Shown here: positions 33,679 to 46,200 of the stretch, piece after piece
Layout: the number at the start of each line of letters is the position of its first letter
How positions within the stretch are numbered: position 1 is the first letter of the stretch
NCBI GenBank assembly: GCA_951802425.1
Contig: OX637800.1
Location: forward strand, 2,728,001 to 2,792,000
Origin: Clavaria fumosa
Taxonomy: Eukaryota; Basidiomycota; Agaricomycetes; Agaricales; Clavariaceae
Direction of reading: 5' to 3'
DNA length: 64,000 nucleotides
The notes under the pieces: model-generated
Database searches by the model: none
What the model was told of the DNA's origin: nothing
Seen by the model: the letters and a program-made list of their open reading frames with translations, nothing else
Position numbers and translations under genes: made by a program

Positions 33679-36234
33679 TGTTAGGGCCTGTCCCATCTTG
33701 TAAATAACACAGTAAGTTGATTCATTGGTGACCATTCCTGAGAACTTGCTAAGACCAAACAACTGTCAAGTACAATCGAGAATACTCAGTCCTGGAAGGT
33801 CACAAAAACATTTGATGAAGTGTGAGAATGAGGAAAGACAGGTTAGGAAGTGGGAAACATTGCTAGAAAGGTTGCAAAGTTGGTAGACAAAGTGTAGGAG
33901 GAGAAATAGACAAGTTGGGAGAAATAGATATCACTGAGGGGGTTGTGAAGTTGACCGATGAAGTGTAAAGGAAATAGACAAGATGGGAGAAATAGATGTT
34001 GTTGAGAAGGTTGCGAGTGGTCACAATGCTGTCAAGAAGTGAGTCAGTGAAGGCAATGACTTTGCCAACCAACTGGAGAACCTGTGGGGTTCAAAGAATC
34101 AGTACCAAGACGAAGTAAAGGAAATACTTAGGTGCATGAGTTGTATGAGTGTGGAGGATGAGTTTTAGAGAGAAGCAGAGTAGTCTTAGTGTTGTCAAGG
34201 TTACCAAGTGAGACAAGACCTATCAATCACAGTGGTTCCAAGCTCAAAGGGCATAGTAGCCTCTGTTAGGGCCTGTCCCGTCTCGATAGTAGTGCCGGAG
34301 ATCGAATTGTTGGTGACCTATGCTGGAAACTTGCTAAGACCAATCAACTGTTGAGCACAGTCGAGAATGCTCGGTCCCGGAAGGTCACGAAGATGTCTGA
34401 GAAGATGTAAGAGTGAAGAAAGACAAGTATAGAGGAGGAAGACGTCGTTGGGAAGGTCGTGAAGTTGGTAGACGAAGCGTAAAGGAGGAAATTGACGAGG
34501 AGGGGGGAAATGGGTGATGCTGAGAGGGTCGCAAAGTCAACCGACGAAGCGTGAAGAAGAGAATAGACGAGGTGGGGGAAACTGGTAATGCTGAGAAGGT
34601 TGCGAGATCGACCGACAAAGCGTGAGAAAGGAAAAGGACGAAGTGAAAGAAATAGACGATGATAGAAGGGTCGCGGGTAGTCGTGATAGTGTTGAGAAGT
34701 GTGTCGGTGAAGGCGATGACTTTGCCAACCGACAGGAGAACCTATAGGGTTCGAAGATCAGTACCAAGACGAATAAGAGAGGATACTTAGATCGTGCGAG
34801 TTGTACAAGTGCAGAGAACGAGTTAGAATAGAGTAGAGTGTGTCTTGGCGATCTTGTGGTCACCAAGAGAGACAAGACCTATCAATCATGGTGGTTCCAA
34901 GCTCAAAGGGCGTACTAGCCTCAAGCTTAAACCAATGTGTGTCAATATCAAGTCTGTCCTACAGTAAGTACATGTGAGACTTATATATACGTACGTACAG
35001 GGAGTATGACGAGAAAGGGAAAGTACAGAGAGTGCCAGGCGACAAGACTATAGTAGTACGGGGTATAACTAGTCGTAGAGTGACCGTGCGCATGTTCTAC
35101 TAAGGTCGTGAGGGGTAAACTAAGCATAGATAAGGTCGCGGACATGACCGGTCATGGGTCGCAACCTAACTAAATAAGCATATGTGTAACTACGACTGAG
35201 CAGAGGGGCTTGGTCCAGGGCTAATGCAGTTATAGACGACTGAGAAGAAGAAGGGAGAACATAATTTGAAAGGATACACAGCTTGACCGCCAGTGGTGTG
35301 TTTCATCGTTAAGGTCGCGCTCTCAGGCGAGCGGTCATGTGGACGGCACTGGTGAGGCAGGTGACCTTGGGCGGTCTGTCACGTGAGTAATGCTGGTAAT
35401 GCGAGTAACGCGAGTAGCGCCGGTGTGCCGTGCGGCAAGTCACGTGCCGCTGCAGGAGTCGTGTAAGAGCATGTTGAGCATCGAATAGTGGGTTTGGCGG
35501 TGAGTACGCATAAGGTGAGGTGGCGGGAGGTGATGCGAGTATGGTGGTATGATCGTGAGTGTCGTGAGGAGATGATGGAGGCCTGAGAGGTGTTCGGAAG
35601 TTGATAGCGGGTTTCGGAAGAGTGTAGGGGGATTCGCAAGGTGGTAGGGGAATGTTGGGAGGTCCATGAGTGGTGATAGAGTTGTTAGGTTGAGGAAAAA
35701 TGGATGGGTCCTGACAGCCTCAAGCTTAAACCAAAGTGTGTCAATATCAAGTCTACCATACTGTAAGTACATGAGAGGCTTATATACGTACATACAGAGG
35801 AGATAACAAATAAGGATAAGTACAGAAGTTGCCAAGCAACAAGACTATAGTAGATCTAGTTGTGAAATGACCATGTGTGTGCTCTACTAAGGTTGCAAGG
35901 GGTAGGGAAGGCATAAGTAAGGTTGTGACCTAGCTAGATAAACATATGCATAACTATAACAACAGGGGTATCTTCGGATCATAAGTATCATAGTTATAGA
36001 TTACTGGGGGCAAGTAGGGGAGCATAATTTGAAGGTATATACAACTGACTGTCAGTGGCGTGTTTGGTCATTAAGGTTGCAAGGTCATGCAAGCGATCTC
36101 ATGGGTGATGCTAGTGATGCAGGGGACACTAGTGGCTTTGGGTGGGAGGTCACATGGGTAATGCTGGTAATGTGGGTAACTGTTGTAATGCTGGTAATGT
36201 ATTAGTGCTGGGGGTGCTGTGTGGCAAGTCATGT
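33679..36234 (-). mobile_element. Truncated reversed A-family LTR, split by a complete solo LTR
   Basis: The reversed LTR runs from 33679 (TGTTAGGGCC) and is interrupted at 34264-35716 by another LTR. It resumes at 35717 (GCCTCAAGCTTAAACC) and stops near 36234, before its own 5' terminus. It is AT-richer and CpG-poorer than the LTR inserted in it, fitting a greater age. Confidence 0.75.
34264..35716 (-). mobile_element. Complete solo LTR (A family, reverse, 1453 bp)
   Basis: The termini are complete (TGTTAGGGCC at the left, GGGTCCTGACA at the right). A perfect 5-bp duplication GCCTC (34259-34263 and 35717-35721) shows it was a full insertion later reduced by LTR-LTR recombination. It retains more CpG sites than the surrounding LTR. 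Confidence 0.92.
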
Positions 36235-37561
36235 TGTTATGGATCTGGTACTGGATGCAGTCAGAAATGAGTCACTGAGAGTCAGGATGACTCAGACAGG
36301 TCCTCAATTCTTTATGCAGTTGGTCTACAGGACTAGTAGATCCTCCAGTTCCATACCTTCCTGCTAACAGTATTGAAACCAATACTGCTAACAAGGCATT
36401 GCTTTGGGCAGATATTATTATTAGTTAGTAACCTGGTAGCCATGACCTAGTGGTGACCCACAGGTCAGCACCATGCCTCAATAGCTGACCAGTCTATAAG
36501 TATTAACTACTCAGGCCAATTCAATGTGACATTTAAGAATAAACATTGAATAATTAGTTAACCAAAGGCCAGAGAATTAGGGTGAAGGAACCATAAGATT
36601 CCCCTGGTTATTTAGAGCATTCAAGCTCTATAAACCATCCCTTGATTCTCACTGGTTCTTTAGTTATTCACTAAACATACCTTTGTATGAATAGACTGAT
36701 CTTATGTACAGTACAGGACATTGTACACTTAATTGGAATATTCATAACTCGATGAATAACCGACCGGTCGAGGGGAGCTTTCGCCTTCCGATAGACGCGA
36801 AGTCCGGCTATCCAATGATACCATAATCGCTCAGTCAGACTAAGTTCTCAACCAGCAATTACTTGATTTAGTATAATCAGATTTTCATCCTTAACTATAC
36901 TAAATTGGTTATAGCTGCTGAACTAGCTTAGCTATGGCTTAGGTCTCCTTTGGATAGTGTCACTCGACTTGTGGGTTATGAAATGCGATGTGGAACGCGA
37001 GATTCCACCGCATATTTATACTGCAAATCGACTACTTTCTATTTACAGTAAATAATGTATATCTCAATAACCACACAACGTAAAAGGTAGTTATTATATT
37101 CATAATTGAGGATAAATTAGAGGTTATATCCTCAAAAGGGCTCATAATTTTGACTTGTTTCCATAACAAGTTATTTCACTTCGAAGGTTTTGCATATTCT
37201 AAAAATATTCATATTGAGTCATACTGACTCGATATCGGCGATCTAGTGCCAGGAGAATGTGGGGAAACACCCCGCAGCCACTCCCGATCGCTTCCACAAC
37301 CTTCCGGACGCTTCTACGGCCCGATCGCGACCTTATCTTGTCTTTACTTCATTTACTCTCCTCTGTCTTATCCTGGGATAGTATGGGATTATTAATAGCA
37401 CTGGATTCACACTCCACTAGACCTCGTTCTAGTCCTAATTGAGCTTAGCCAACTTCCCAGACCAAGATAGGACAAGGGGAGGGCTGCGCATTCAACGGGC
37501 AAAGGTCGCGAAGCCCGTGACCTTCACTTGGGAGGAGTACACCTAATTAGGCAAAGTGGGT
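36235..37561. other. AT-rich stretch, no gene recognised
   Basis: No long open frame or TE protein is visible. It begins TGTTATGGATCTGG directly after the truncated LTR, which could be the start of another LTR-like repeat, but I found no second copy or matching end in this window. The last 130 bases before the hAT insertion (AAGCCCGTGACCTTCAC) have protein-like phrasing but are too short to call. Confidence 0.4.
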
Positions 37562-37569
37562 GCTATGGC
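37562..37569. repeat. hAT target-site duplication (left)
   Basis: GCTATGGC, repeated exactly at 42345-42352 on the other side. Eight bases is the hAT hallmark. Confidence 0.92.
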
Positions 37570-37656
37570 TAGTGTTGCCACGGTTCGGCGCGAAGCGCGC
37601 TAACCGATGAGCCGAACCGCATTTTAACCGAACCGCGCCGACTATCCGGTGCTCGG

Positions 37657-38415
37657 CTAGAGTTGGTTTACTAACCAAAAGAAGTCAATGGTGATCGGTT
37701 TCGAGTGACTTGAACCGCGGTTCATTTCCAAATTAGGATAGATGTCAACAAACAGACAGTCCACAATCTTCAGACGCGTCGACGACGCGTCTGTTGTCCC
37801 GTACTTCTCCTGTGAGCCCCTCAAGGCACTGTGCCTGCGCCGCTGCAAGCCTGGCAATGCCCAACGCCCATCGTCCGCACCACCATCACTAGCACCCCAG
37901 CGGCAACACAGAGCCACCGCCGCCATTACCACCACTATCACCACCACCATGCTGGCCTCCTCATCGACATCCATGTCGACTTCCCTGTTGGCCTCGTCCC
38001 CATCCCCATCCCTGTCACCATCCTCGCCAGTATCAGGGAACAGCCCCTCCACCCCATGCATGTCCGTGGGGCTGGGGCCATAGTGTGGGAAGGCGCCGTT
38101 TGTGGGGGTGGTGCTGCTGCCGCTGCCTGTTGTCGTCATCGGACCCGCCACATTGGGCACTGTCACCACGCCAGCTGTGCCTCGTGCCCTTTGTGCACTC
38201 ATGGTGTGGCAAGTCGTTGTCCCTGCTGACCATGTGCTGGGAAGAGTATATCGATACACATGGTGCGTTCCACACTTGATTACTTTCCATTCATTTAAAC
38301 TGATTACAACCCTGCAGGTAGCCTTATTAGCTTTACGTTGTGAAAGCAGAAAGAGGGAAGCCATCAAACACATGTAGTACAGGTGTGATTTATTTGATGC
38401 AGCCCGGCACCACAT
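37657..38415 (-). CDS. Divergent hypothetical protein inside the hAT element
   Basis: An uninterrupted minus-strand frame of about 250 codons lies between the left terminal repeat and the transposase. An internal ATG beginning MSAQRARGTAGVVTVPNVAG is a plausible start. The product would be Gly/Ser/Thr-rich, then strongly acidic (DTGEDGDRDGDGDE, EVDMDVDEE), then a hydrophobic run (MVVVIVVVMAAVALCC) and a basic tail (GLQRRRHSALRG). No family is recognised. A second gene pointing away from the transposase is unusual for hAT elements. The opposite strand is also open here, so a chance frame from biased composition cannot be excluded. Confidence 0.35.
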   Translation of the reverse strand: MWCRAASNKSHLYYMCLMASLFLLSQRKANKATCRVVISLNEWKVIKCGTHHVYRYTLPSTWSAGTTTCHTMSAQRARGTAGVVTVPNVAGPMTTTGSGSSTTPTNGAFPHYGPSPTDMHGVEGLFPDTGEDGDRDGDGDEANREVDMDVDEEASMVVVIVVVMAAVALCCRWGASDGGADDGRWALPGLQRRRHSALRGSQEKYGTTDASSTRLKIVDCLFVDIYPNLEMNRGSSHSKPITIDFFWLVNQL

Positions 38416-38536
38416 TGTCTAAGATGTCCCTGTCAGCGAAACATGTCTCATTCATTCTCTTGCTGTATTTTGCTTATATTTATGACCAATATATCTTGAC
38501 TTAATCAAAATACTCCCTCATCGCAACTCAATCAGA

Positions 38537-41500
38537 ATGCCCCCTCGTCGCAACCCACTCAATATGGCCCCTCGTCGCTCACCTCGAAAGAAAGCAAACA
38601 AAGAAGTGAAGGTGCACTCTAATGGCGCTATTGAAACTACTTTTCAGATCGAGCGTAAGTCTTTAGTGACAAATGACTTTCTTACTGATAGCATTGTAGC
38701 CCCAGCAAATCCAGCAGCACGTCGTACAAGGAGGGCTCGTCAGCCAGGCCCAGGGCCACAGCCAAATCTACCAGCTGAAGACTTAACCCCGCTGCTGGAT
38801 GCCGGTTCTGCTGTTCCCCCCCAAGAGAACCAGGGTAGGCTTGCCAGCCCCCCATTCCCTCTGGATCCTTTCAACCTCGGCCAGACTGGTCAGCCGTACT
38901 CATTGCTTCCTCATGAATCCCTTAATCTCAACCTAGCTTGTCCTCAGCCCATCGCAACCCTTATCGCCATAACCAGAGTGACCGACCTAATGCCCCAGTC
39001 CCTTCTGACCCTCCTAATCTTAACCAGCATGTCCGGCCTAACCCCCCCGCCTCTCCTGACCCCTTTGCGCTTCACCAAGCCAATTGGGATGCCAAGCCTG
39101 GACCCTCCTCACCTTTATTTTCGTTCCAATACTCAGTAACATCTGGAGTTGGACCAGCCCTTACCCAACAGATGCCGCCTCAACAACGTCAGGTGCAATC
39201 ACCTGAAAACTTTCGTGATGCGATCAACCTAGTCTCAGAGAGCGAGTCCAACCCAGATGAGCCAGATGTGCTTCCAAACCAACTACCTCGCATTCCACAG
39301 GCCATGCGCGGTCCTCATGCTGGCCCTCATGCTTTCCCTCGCAGCCCTCCTGTCAGCCCTCCTGCTGTCCTTCCTGTTGTCGCTCCTGCTGTCACTCCTG
39401 CTGTCGCTCCTGCTGTCCCTCTTGCTGTCCCTCACCGTCCCCAGCGGAGAAATTGGCCCGCTGGAAACATCAATAATCGCAACGCAGCTGATGTTTGGAC
39501 ATTCTATGATAAGATAGGTAACCCGCAGAAGCTTGCCTGCAAATTTTGCCAGTGCGCATTATCATTCTTTTCACGGAACTTCCTTCTTACTTCGCAATCC
39601 AGAAATTTGGCAAAAGTTCAGCCTCAGTATGTTGCCGCAGTATTCTCGTCATCGTCATCCACATCAACCCTCTGAAACCACCTCATACTCAAGCATGATG
39701 TCCTTTGGGTTCAAGGATGTGACCGGCTTAATATACCAATCAAAACAGATGTGGGTCTAGCAGCGGCAGAGAAGGTTTTGGGGACCCTTCCAGGTGATTG
39801 TCGCAGTAAAAGAGCCCCAGCTCGCCCCTTCTCAAATGTAGCATTTGTGGATGCCCTCATAGAATTCATTGTTGGGGATGACATGGTTTCGTTTGCCATA
39901 TTTCTGTATTGCTCGCTATCTGTTCATATGCCTGATGTCTCTAGCCGCTTAATGTCATCGAGTCACCATGGCTTATTGCGATCTTCAAGATGCTCAAGTC
40001 TGATCTAAAGGACTTAGATATCCCTGGCCGGACAACATTGCGCAAACGTATTGGAGAAATCTTGGAGGATTATTTAGACTCATTGGCCACTGAACTGCAG
40101 GTGCGTCATGTATGGATTTCTGCTTCTGTCTCTTAGCTTTACATGCAGGAGGCCCCGGGCAAGTTATCCTTTACGACTGATATGTGGTCGGACCCAAATC
40201 AAGAGCCTTTCATGGCTGTGACGGCTCATTGGATCCAGGCTAAAACTGGACAAACAATGGCGGGTCTTCAGTGTTCACTCACTCTTCGAGCAGCTCTCAT
40301 TGGGTTCATGCGTGTCCCTGGCCATCATACCGGAGAACACCTTGCTCATGCATTCATCAAGATTCTTGATCGTGTTGGAATCGCTGAAAAGGTCTGAAAT
40401 GTCTGTTAACAGCCTGAGCATTCTTGCTCATCAGTTTACTTACAGATCGGCTGGATCACTGTTGATAATGCTTCAAACAATGATACGCTCATGGAAACGC
40501 TGGAAGATGAATTTAGTAGGCGAAAAATCAGTTTTAACAGATATGCACAACGCATTCGGTGAGCCATATCTGCTTCTTTCAAAGATATGCGATGTTAATA
40601 ACCTTTCAGTTGCTTTCCACATGTTGTAAACTTAGCAGTTAAGGCTGTTTTGGGTGGTATGACGAAGCTAGAACAAGCGGAGGAAGACGCTGGCGATTAT
40701 GACCCCCCTTCTCGACCGGCAACATATTTACGACTAATCCTGGAGCGAGACCCTATTTCCATCATTCGAACGTTTGTCACTTCAGTGCGTAGTCTCTGTT
40801 CTGCAATTGAATTGCTTTGATGCCCCGATGTCCCACAGGTCCGACGATCCTCCATTCTCCTCAATGAATTTGCGCTCATCCAGCAGAGACTCGGCTCTGC
40901 AAAATATCAGCTTATTCGGGATGTCAAAACACGATGGTCATCAGTTTTACTGATGATAGATCGTGTTCTACAACTCAAGGATGTATGTATAACTCATTCG
41001 TGACATGATCTCAACTAACCGTGACACCAGCCAATTCGAAAACTTCTTGCAAGCCATGAGGGTGCTCTGCTGCAGAAGTATAAGTTGAGCAATGAAGAAT
41101 GGATGATATTAAAGGACTTTCACGACATACTTGCGGTATATCACATTCAGCATTCAGACATTTGGCTAAGTTCAAGATTCTTACAGATTCCTCATGCGTT
41201 CCAGCAAGTTCTATCTCATGAAAAGACGCCGACACTTCACAACGCACTCCCAGCTTATACTGGTATCATTAGACGATGGGAGGAATACCTTGTTTCACAT
41301 CCTGAATATTGCAATGTTATTAACCTTGGTCTCGACAAACTAGAGAGCTATGAAGAATGTACTATCCTTTGCCCTGCGTACGAGCTTGCAATGAGTACGT
41401 ATCCATGAGTAAAGAGCATTCTATTCTAACAACCCCTCCAGTTCTTGATCCATCCATCAAGCTTAGCTGGCTTGTCAAAAACCAGCCACAGCGGGTCGCA

Positions 41501-42172
41501 ATTGCAAAGAATGAGCTGATGCGCCATGTAGGTCAAATCACCATACACAGACATGCGCTAACAATCTAATAGCTACAGCCAATCTATGAGAAACTTACGC
41601 AACAGGCCACCACAGGTCAAGGTCATCCTATGCCTCGTGAAACTCCCCCTGCTCGATTCCAATCAAAAGCGCATCAGCTTCTTGGGCTGCACAATGATTG
41701 TCTGGTCGAATCTCAAGATTTAGTTGCTGAGGTTGAGAGCTACTTGAGTGACTGAAGTACGAGCACTAGTTCACTTCATTTCTGGCAGGTAAGCTTTTGA
41801 ATGTGATAGCTTTTGCAATTGTATGACACGCACCGGAAGGAGAATCAGATTCGCTATCCAACCCTCTTTGCCCTGAGTCTTGACATAATTCCCATCCAAG
41901 CCTCGGCCGTTCCATGTGAGCGAGTTTTTTCATCAGCTAAGGCCACAATGGGAGCACGGCGAAGTCGAATCAAACCAGAGTTGATGGAGGCACTGCAGTT
42001 GTTGAAGTTTTCAATTCGAGATGGGAGGCCACTTGACTTTACTCATGGTGACTCATTGGAGGACAAGATAAAAGAGCTTGAGGAGCTGATGGTGGAGAGT
42101 AGCCGTGTTCCACAAGACATAAATGCTTTCATTGCGAGGCTCACCGCAGACTTGGAGGAGTTGCGGCTGTGA
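38537..42172 (+). pseudogene. hAT transposase, multi-exon, with frameshifts and one stop
   Basis: The N-terminus (MPPRRNPLNMAPRRSPRKKA) is basic and followed by a Pro-rich linker. The frame shifts near 38926-38940, then a BED-type zinc finger (VWTFYDKIG, CKFC) appears, with a further shift near 39570 before HGTSFLLRN. The catalytic core follows in exons separated by short introns: FTTDMWSDPN (first Asp), ITVDNASNND (second Asp), FPHVVNLAVKAVL, RWSSVLLMIDR. The last exon carries the dimerisation domain (RYPTLFALSLDIIPIQASAV, CERVFSSAK, RRSRIKPELMEALQLLK). A TGA interrupts YLSD near 41754, possibly from CGA. The enzyme would cut and paste the element in the nucleus. With these breaks it is probably inactive unless some are unrecognised introns. 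Confidence 0.85.
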
Positions 42173-42352
42173 TTATATAATTACATCCATTTTTGGCAAG
42201 CTAGCCGTGACTTGAGTCACTCCGAACTGCTGAGAAGCGCTCGGCGTGCCCTTCTGATCGGCTCGGCTTGGCGCGGCTTTCCACATATGGAAAAGCTGTC
42301 ATTAACCGGACCACACCGGACTGCGCCGAACCGTGGCAACACTAGCTATGGC

Positions 42353-42967
42353 ATCAGTGCCAATCGCTTCCCACACCCCAATTTGGTCACCGTGGGAGTG
42401 ACACCATCTCCCTGGGTCTTGATCACCCGATTGAGGCCCTGATCATGATCACCTGGCCCCACAACACTGTACTCACAAAACCGACACCCTGTGAGGTACC
42501 CAAGCATATCTCCCTTCCTAGCTGTCCATTCGCCTTGAAATTTGGTACGTGGCTTCTTCTAGCACATCCCTACATGTATGTCCCTGTATAGCCATTTCAT
42601 CTCCCGGTAATGTTCTCCCTCCACTATTTGACTACACTAAGATTAGAAGTAGTAATGTAAGGATTTGAGCTCCAGGAGTGAATATTAATGTTCTCCTTTC
42701 GTTTTTCAGGATTTAAGGGCTTTAGAAGGTCGCGGATTCAATGCAATAAATTGCATACTCGCGCGACCTCTTGTTCCTGCGATACAGCCTTTTCTTTGCA
42801 TATTAGCGATATTTGCATAATTTGGGTAACATGACAGTAGGTTTCCATGGGTAAGTTATACAGAGGCAGTAGAGGTGTAGGAGAGTCCATAGAGAGATTT
42901 AAGAGACACATAGGCTTCTGAGTCATTCCTTGAGAGGCTGGGTACTGTAAACCATCAGTTACCCTAA
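42353..42967. other. Intergenic between hAT and element A3
   Basis: No gene is seen. The sequence directly after the hAT duplication would rejoin that before 37562. Near 42968 a reversed A-family LTR fragment begins. Confidence 0.4.
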
Positions 42968-43229
42968 CACACATGCTGGCTGAAGAGGACACGCAACGGC
43001 GTGTCATGCATCGAGATGACAGGTTCAGACAAAGTGTACACATGGGGTGAGGCATAGAGAGGCATCACGAGTATGGCATGGTGGTGGTGAGTGTCATGTG
43101 AGGGCAGAGGAGGTCGGGGAGGCTTCTGGAAGGGGACAGCAGGTTCCGGAAGTGTGTAGAGGGGCTTGGGAGGTTCGTAGGTGTTGGTAGAGTCAACTTG
43201 GGCAAGGGAAAAATGAATGGGTCCTGACA

Positions 43230-46200
43230 CAGCTGTGGGAGCAGGATTAGGAGGTTTGGATGGGTGTTCACAAGTACAAAATCAATAAAATTCATTGATG
43301 CACCACAATCAACAAGAGTATTTAAGGGAATGGAGCTGAAATCTGGGATTTGTGTCTTTATGAGGAAAGATTGGGAGGACTGGGAAGCAATAGGTGTATT
43401 AGAAAAGTTGTGAGGAAACTGAGAGGAGGAGGAACTAGTCGCGGCCTGCATGAGTATGGGGGCTGATTCGTTATTGCGACTCAGAGTTCCCCCAGAAGCT
43501 CCTGAGTTGCTTCCTCATTTAACTCTTCATGCGGGTCATCCACATCCTCTTCCACTTCTTCCTCAACTTTGTACACTTCCTGTAAGTCTTCCTCTCCTTC
43601 CTCCAGCATAAATATGGCTCAATCTGCATCACCAAATCTCGAAGTTCCTGGTATGTCATGGGTTGCAGAATGACTTTCATGGCCTCTTTAATGCATGTGG
43701 ACAGTGAATGGTACAACTCCGATTGTAAAGTGGCTGAGTTCCAGTTGGACTTGAAGGACTTGAAATGGATGATGTGATTCAAGAACCACTTGTTTTTGCC
43801 CATTTGCAACATTCGGAGGTTCTGGTCTGCCTCAATCTGTGTGTTAACTACTCCAAACATTCCTCCAAACTTGCAGATGAATCCTTCCCAAGAATGTAGG
43901 GCTGGATGGTTGGGATTAAATTGGAGGAGTGAAGTGTAGTGGCTCTGCGCAGTGTCCATGAGGTATGAGGCTGCAAAAGTGACCTTCTCGTGATCCCCTT
44001 GAAAGGTTATGGGTTTTGCAAAGAAAGTCATTAGGCATTCCATGACAAAGGGCTTCCATTTGCACCAGTTGTGACCATTAAATGGCTTGGGGCACCTAGT
44101 GTCAAGCTTGGATTCTCGAGCAAAAGCATCTCAAGCTGATGGTCCTTCAGAAGGAGGGGCCTGATAGTAGTAGTGGTGGTGATGGGTACCAGGCACCTCA
44201 TCTCAAAGGGCGGCAGTGAGGTGCAGAGACATAGGGGAGACCAGAGGGATCTGTGGGGCTTCAGCCTGAGACAGGGTGTGAGATGTTGGTCACATCTCCA
44301 TCAGCATCAGGGGTACTGGTCATGATTCTGGCTGTGGAATATGGAAGGGCTCGACCAGAATCTCCAGGTGGGGGGCAGGTTGAAGAGTTGCTTAGGTCCC
44401 TACAGGGTCATGAGGGAGCACCCTGCTTGGGGTAGCAGCTGGTTGTGTCCAAGTGAGCCAGCTGCTGTGAGGGGTGATGTACCTAGGGATCCTGGAAATA
44501 ATGGCGGGTCACTTGTCTGGCACAGCAGGATTGGCAAAATTCTGCAGAGATTGAGCTGCAACTTGGAAAAGTGGGGCCATGTCTTGGGGTCCTCTAGCAG
44601 GCTGAACCAGTCTCGAAGGTTGTGAGGGGTATCCAGGTCAGGAGGAGTCGGAACTCCATGGTCAGTTGTCCCTGGATACTGACACTGACTCTCATATAAC
44701 CAGTTCTGTGGGTTTGCTCGGAATCTGTCTGTCATTTATGCCAAGGCCTCATAGAGGTTTGTGGTCTCTATAAGGTATGCCAATTCTTCATCAAGGGTTC
44801 CTGCTTTGTACTGGCAACAAGTATTATTGAGAATCTGGTAAGTATGGTGGCAAGGATGGTCAAAGCGCAGGTAGCGGAGCTGCTCCATGTCAGGACCCAT
44901 TCATTTTTCCTTTGCTCAAGCCGACTTTACCAACACCTACGAGCCTCCCGACAGCCCTCTGCAACCTCGCGAGCTCCTCTACACACTTCTGGAACCCGCC
45001 ATCCTCTTCCGGAAGCCTCCCTGACCTCCCCCATGTTCACACAACACTCACGACCACCATACCATACTTGCAACACCTCTCTCCCTCTCACCCACATGTA
45101 TACTTTGCCCATACCCACCACCTCAATGCGCGACATGCCCTTGTGCATCTTCTTCAGCCGGCACATGACTTGCCATGCGGCACCCTGGTGCTACTACTAC
45201 CAGTGCCAATACATTATCAGTGTTACGACCATTACCCGTGTTACCAGTGTTACCCATGTGACTTCCCATCCAAGGTCACCTGCATCACTACCGTCACCCA
45301 TGTGACCACTCTTATGACCTTGCAACCTTAACACTCAAATGCGCCACCAACAGTCAGCTGTATATACCTTTCAAATATGCTCCCCTTCCTCTCCTCAGTC
45401 ATCTATAACTATGTTACATATGATCCAAGAGTCCCCCCGTAGTTATAGTTATGTATATACTTATTTAACCAGGTCACAACCCATGACTGGTCATGTTCGC
45501 AACCTTACCCATGTGTTCCTAACCCCTTGCAACCTTAGTAGAGCATGTGCATAGTTACTATATGACTAAACATACCCCGCACTACTATAGTTCTGTCGCC
45601 TGGCGACCTCTGTACTTTTCCTTCTTCATTATACTCTTCTGTACACACATATATAAGTCTTGCATGTACTTCTCGTACTGTAGACTTGATATTAACACAC
45701 TTTTGGTTTAAGCTTGAGGCCACAATGCCCTTTGAGCTTGGAACCATCATGATTGATAGGTCTTGTCTCTCTTGGTGACCTCAAGATCACCAAGACACCT
45801 CTACTCTATTCTAAACTCGTCCTCTGCACTCGTATAAACTCATGTGCCTAAGTATTCTCTCTTATTTGTCTTGGTACTGATTCCTTTGAACCCCATAGGT
45901 TCTCTTGTCAGTTGGCAAAGTCATTGCCTTCACTGACACATCTTTCGACACCATGGCGACTACCTGCGACTCACTCAGCATCGTCTCTTTCTCCCACTTC
46001 GTCTATTTCTCTTTCTATGCTTCGTCAGTCAACCTTGCGACCTTCTCAGCAGCATCTCTTCTCCCCCAACTTGTCTTTTTCCTCTTTCCACTTCATCTAC
46101 CAACTTCGCGACCTCCCCAGCGATGTCTCCCTCTCTACTTGTCTCTCCTCATTCTTACATCTTCTCAGATGTCTTCACAACCTTCTGGGACTGAGCATTC

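Larger units (their letters stand above)
37570..42344 (+). mobile_element. hAT DNA transposon, 4775 bp, complete ends
   Basis: A perfect 22-bp terminal inverted repeat starts TAGTGTTGCCACGG at 37570 and ends with its complement at 42344. It is flanked by the exact 8-bp duplication GCTATGGC. The interior holds a multi-exon transposase gene on the plus strand and a divergent reading frame near the left end. The perfect TIR and duplication imply recent movement, although the transposase frame now contains breaks. Confidence 0.95.

Noticed and set aside
36235..37440. Possible second LTR family beginning TGTTATGG
   Set aside because: No matching end, target duplication or second copy found in the window, so it was left as unassigned sequence.
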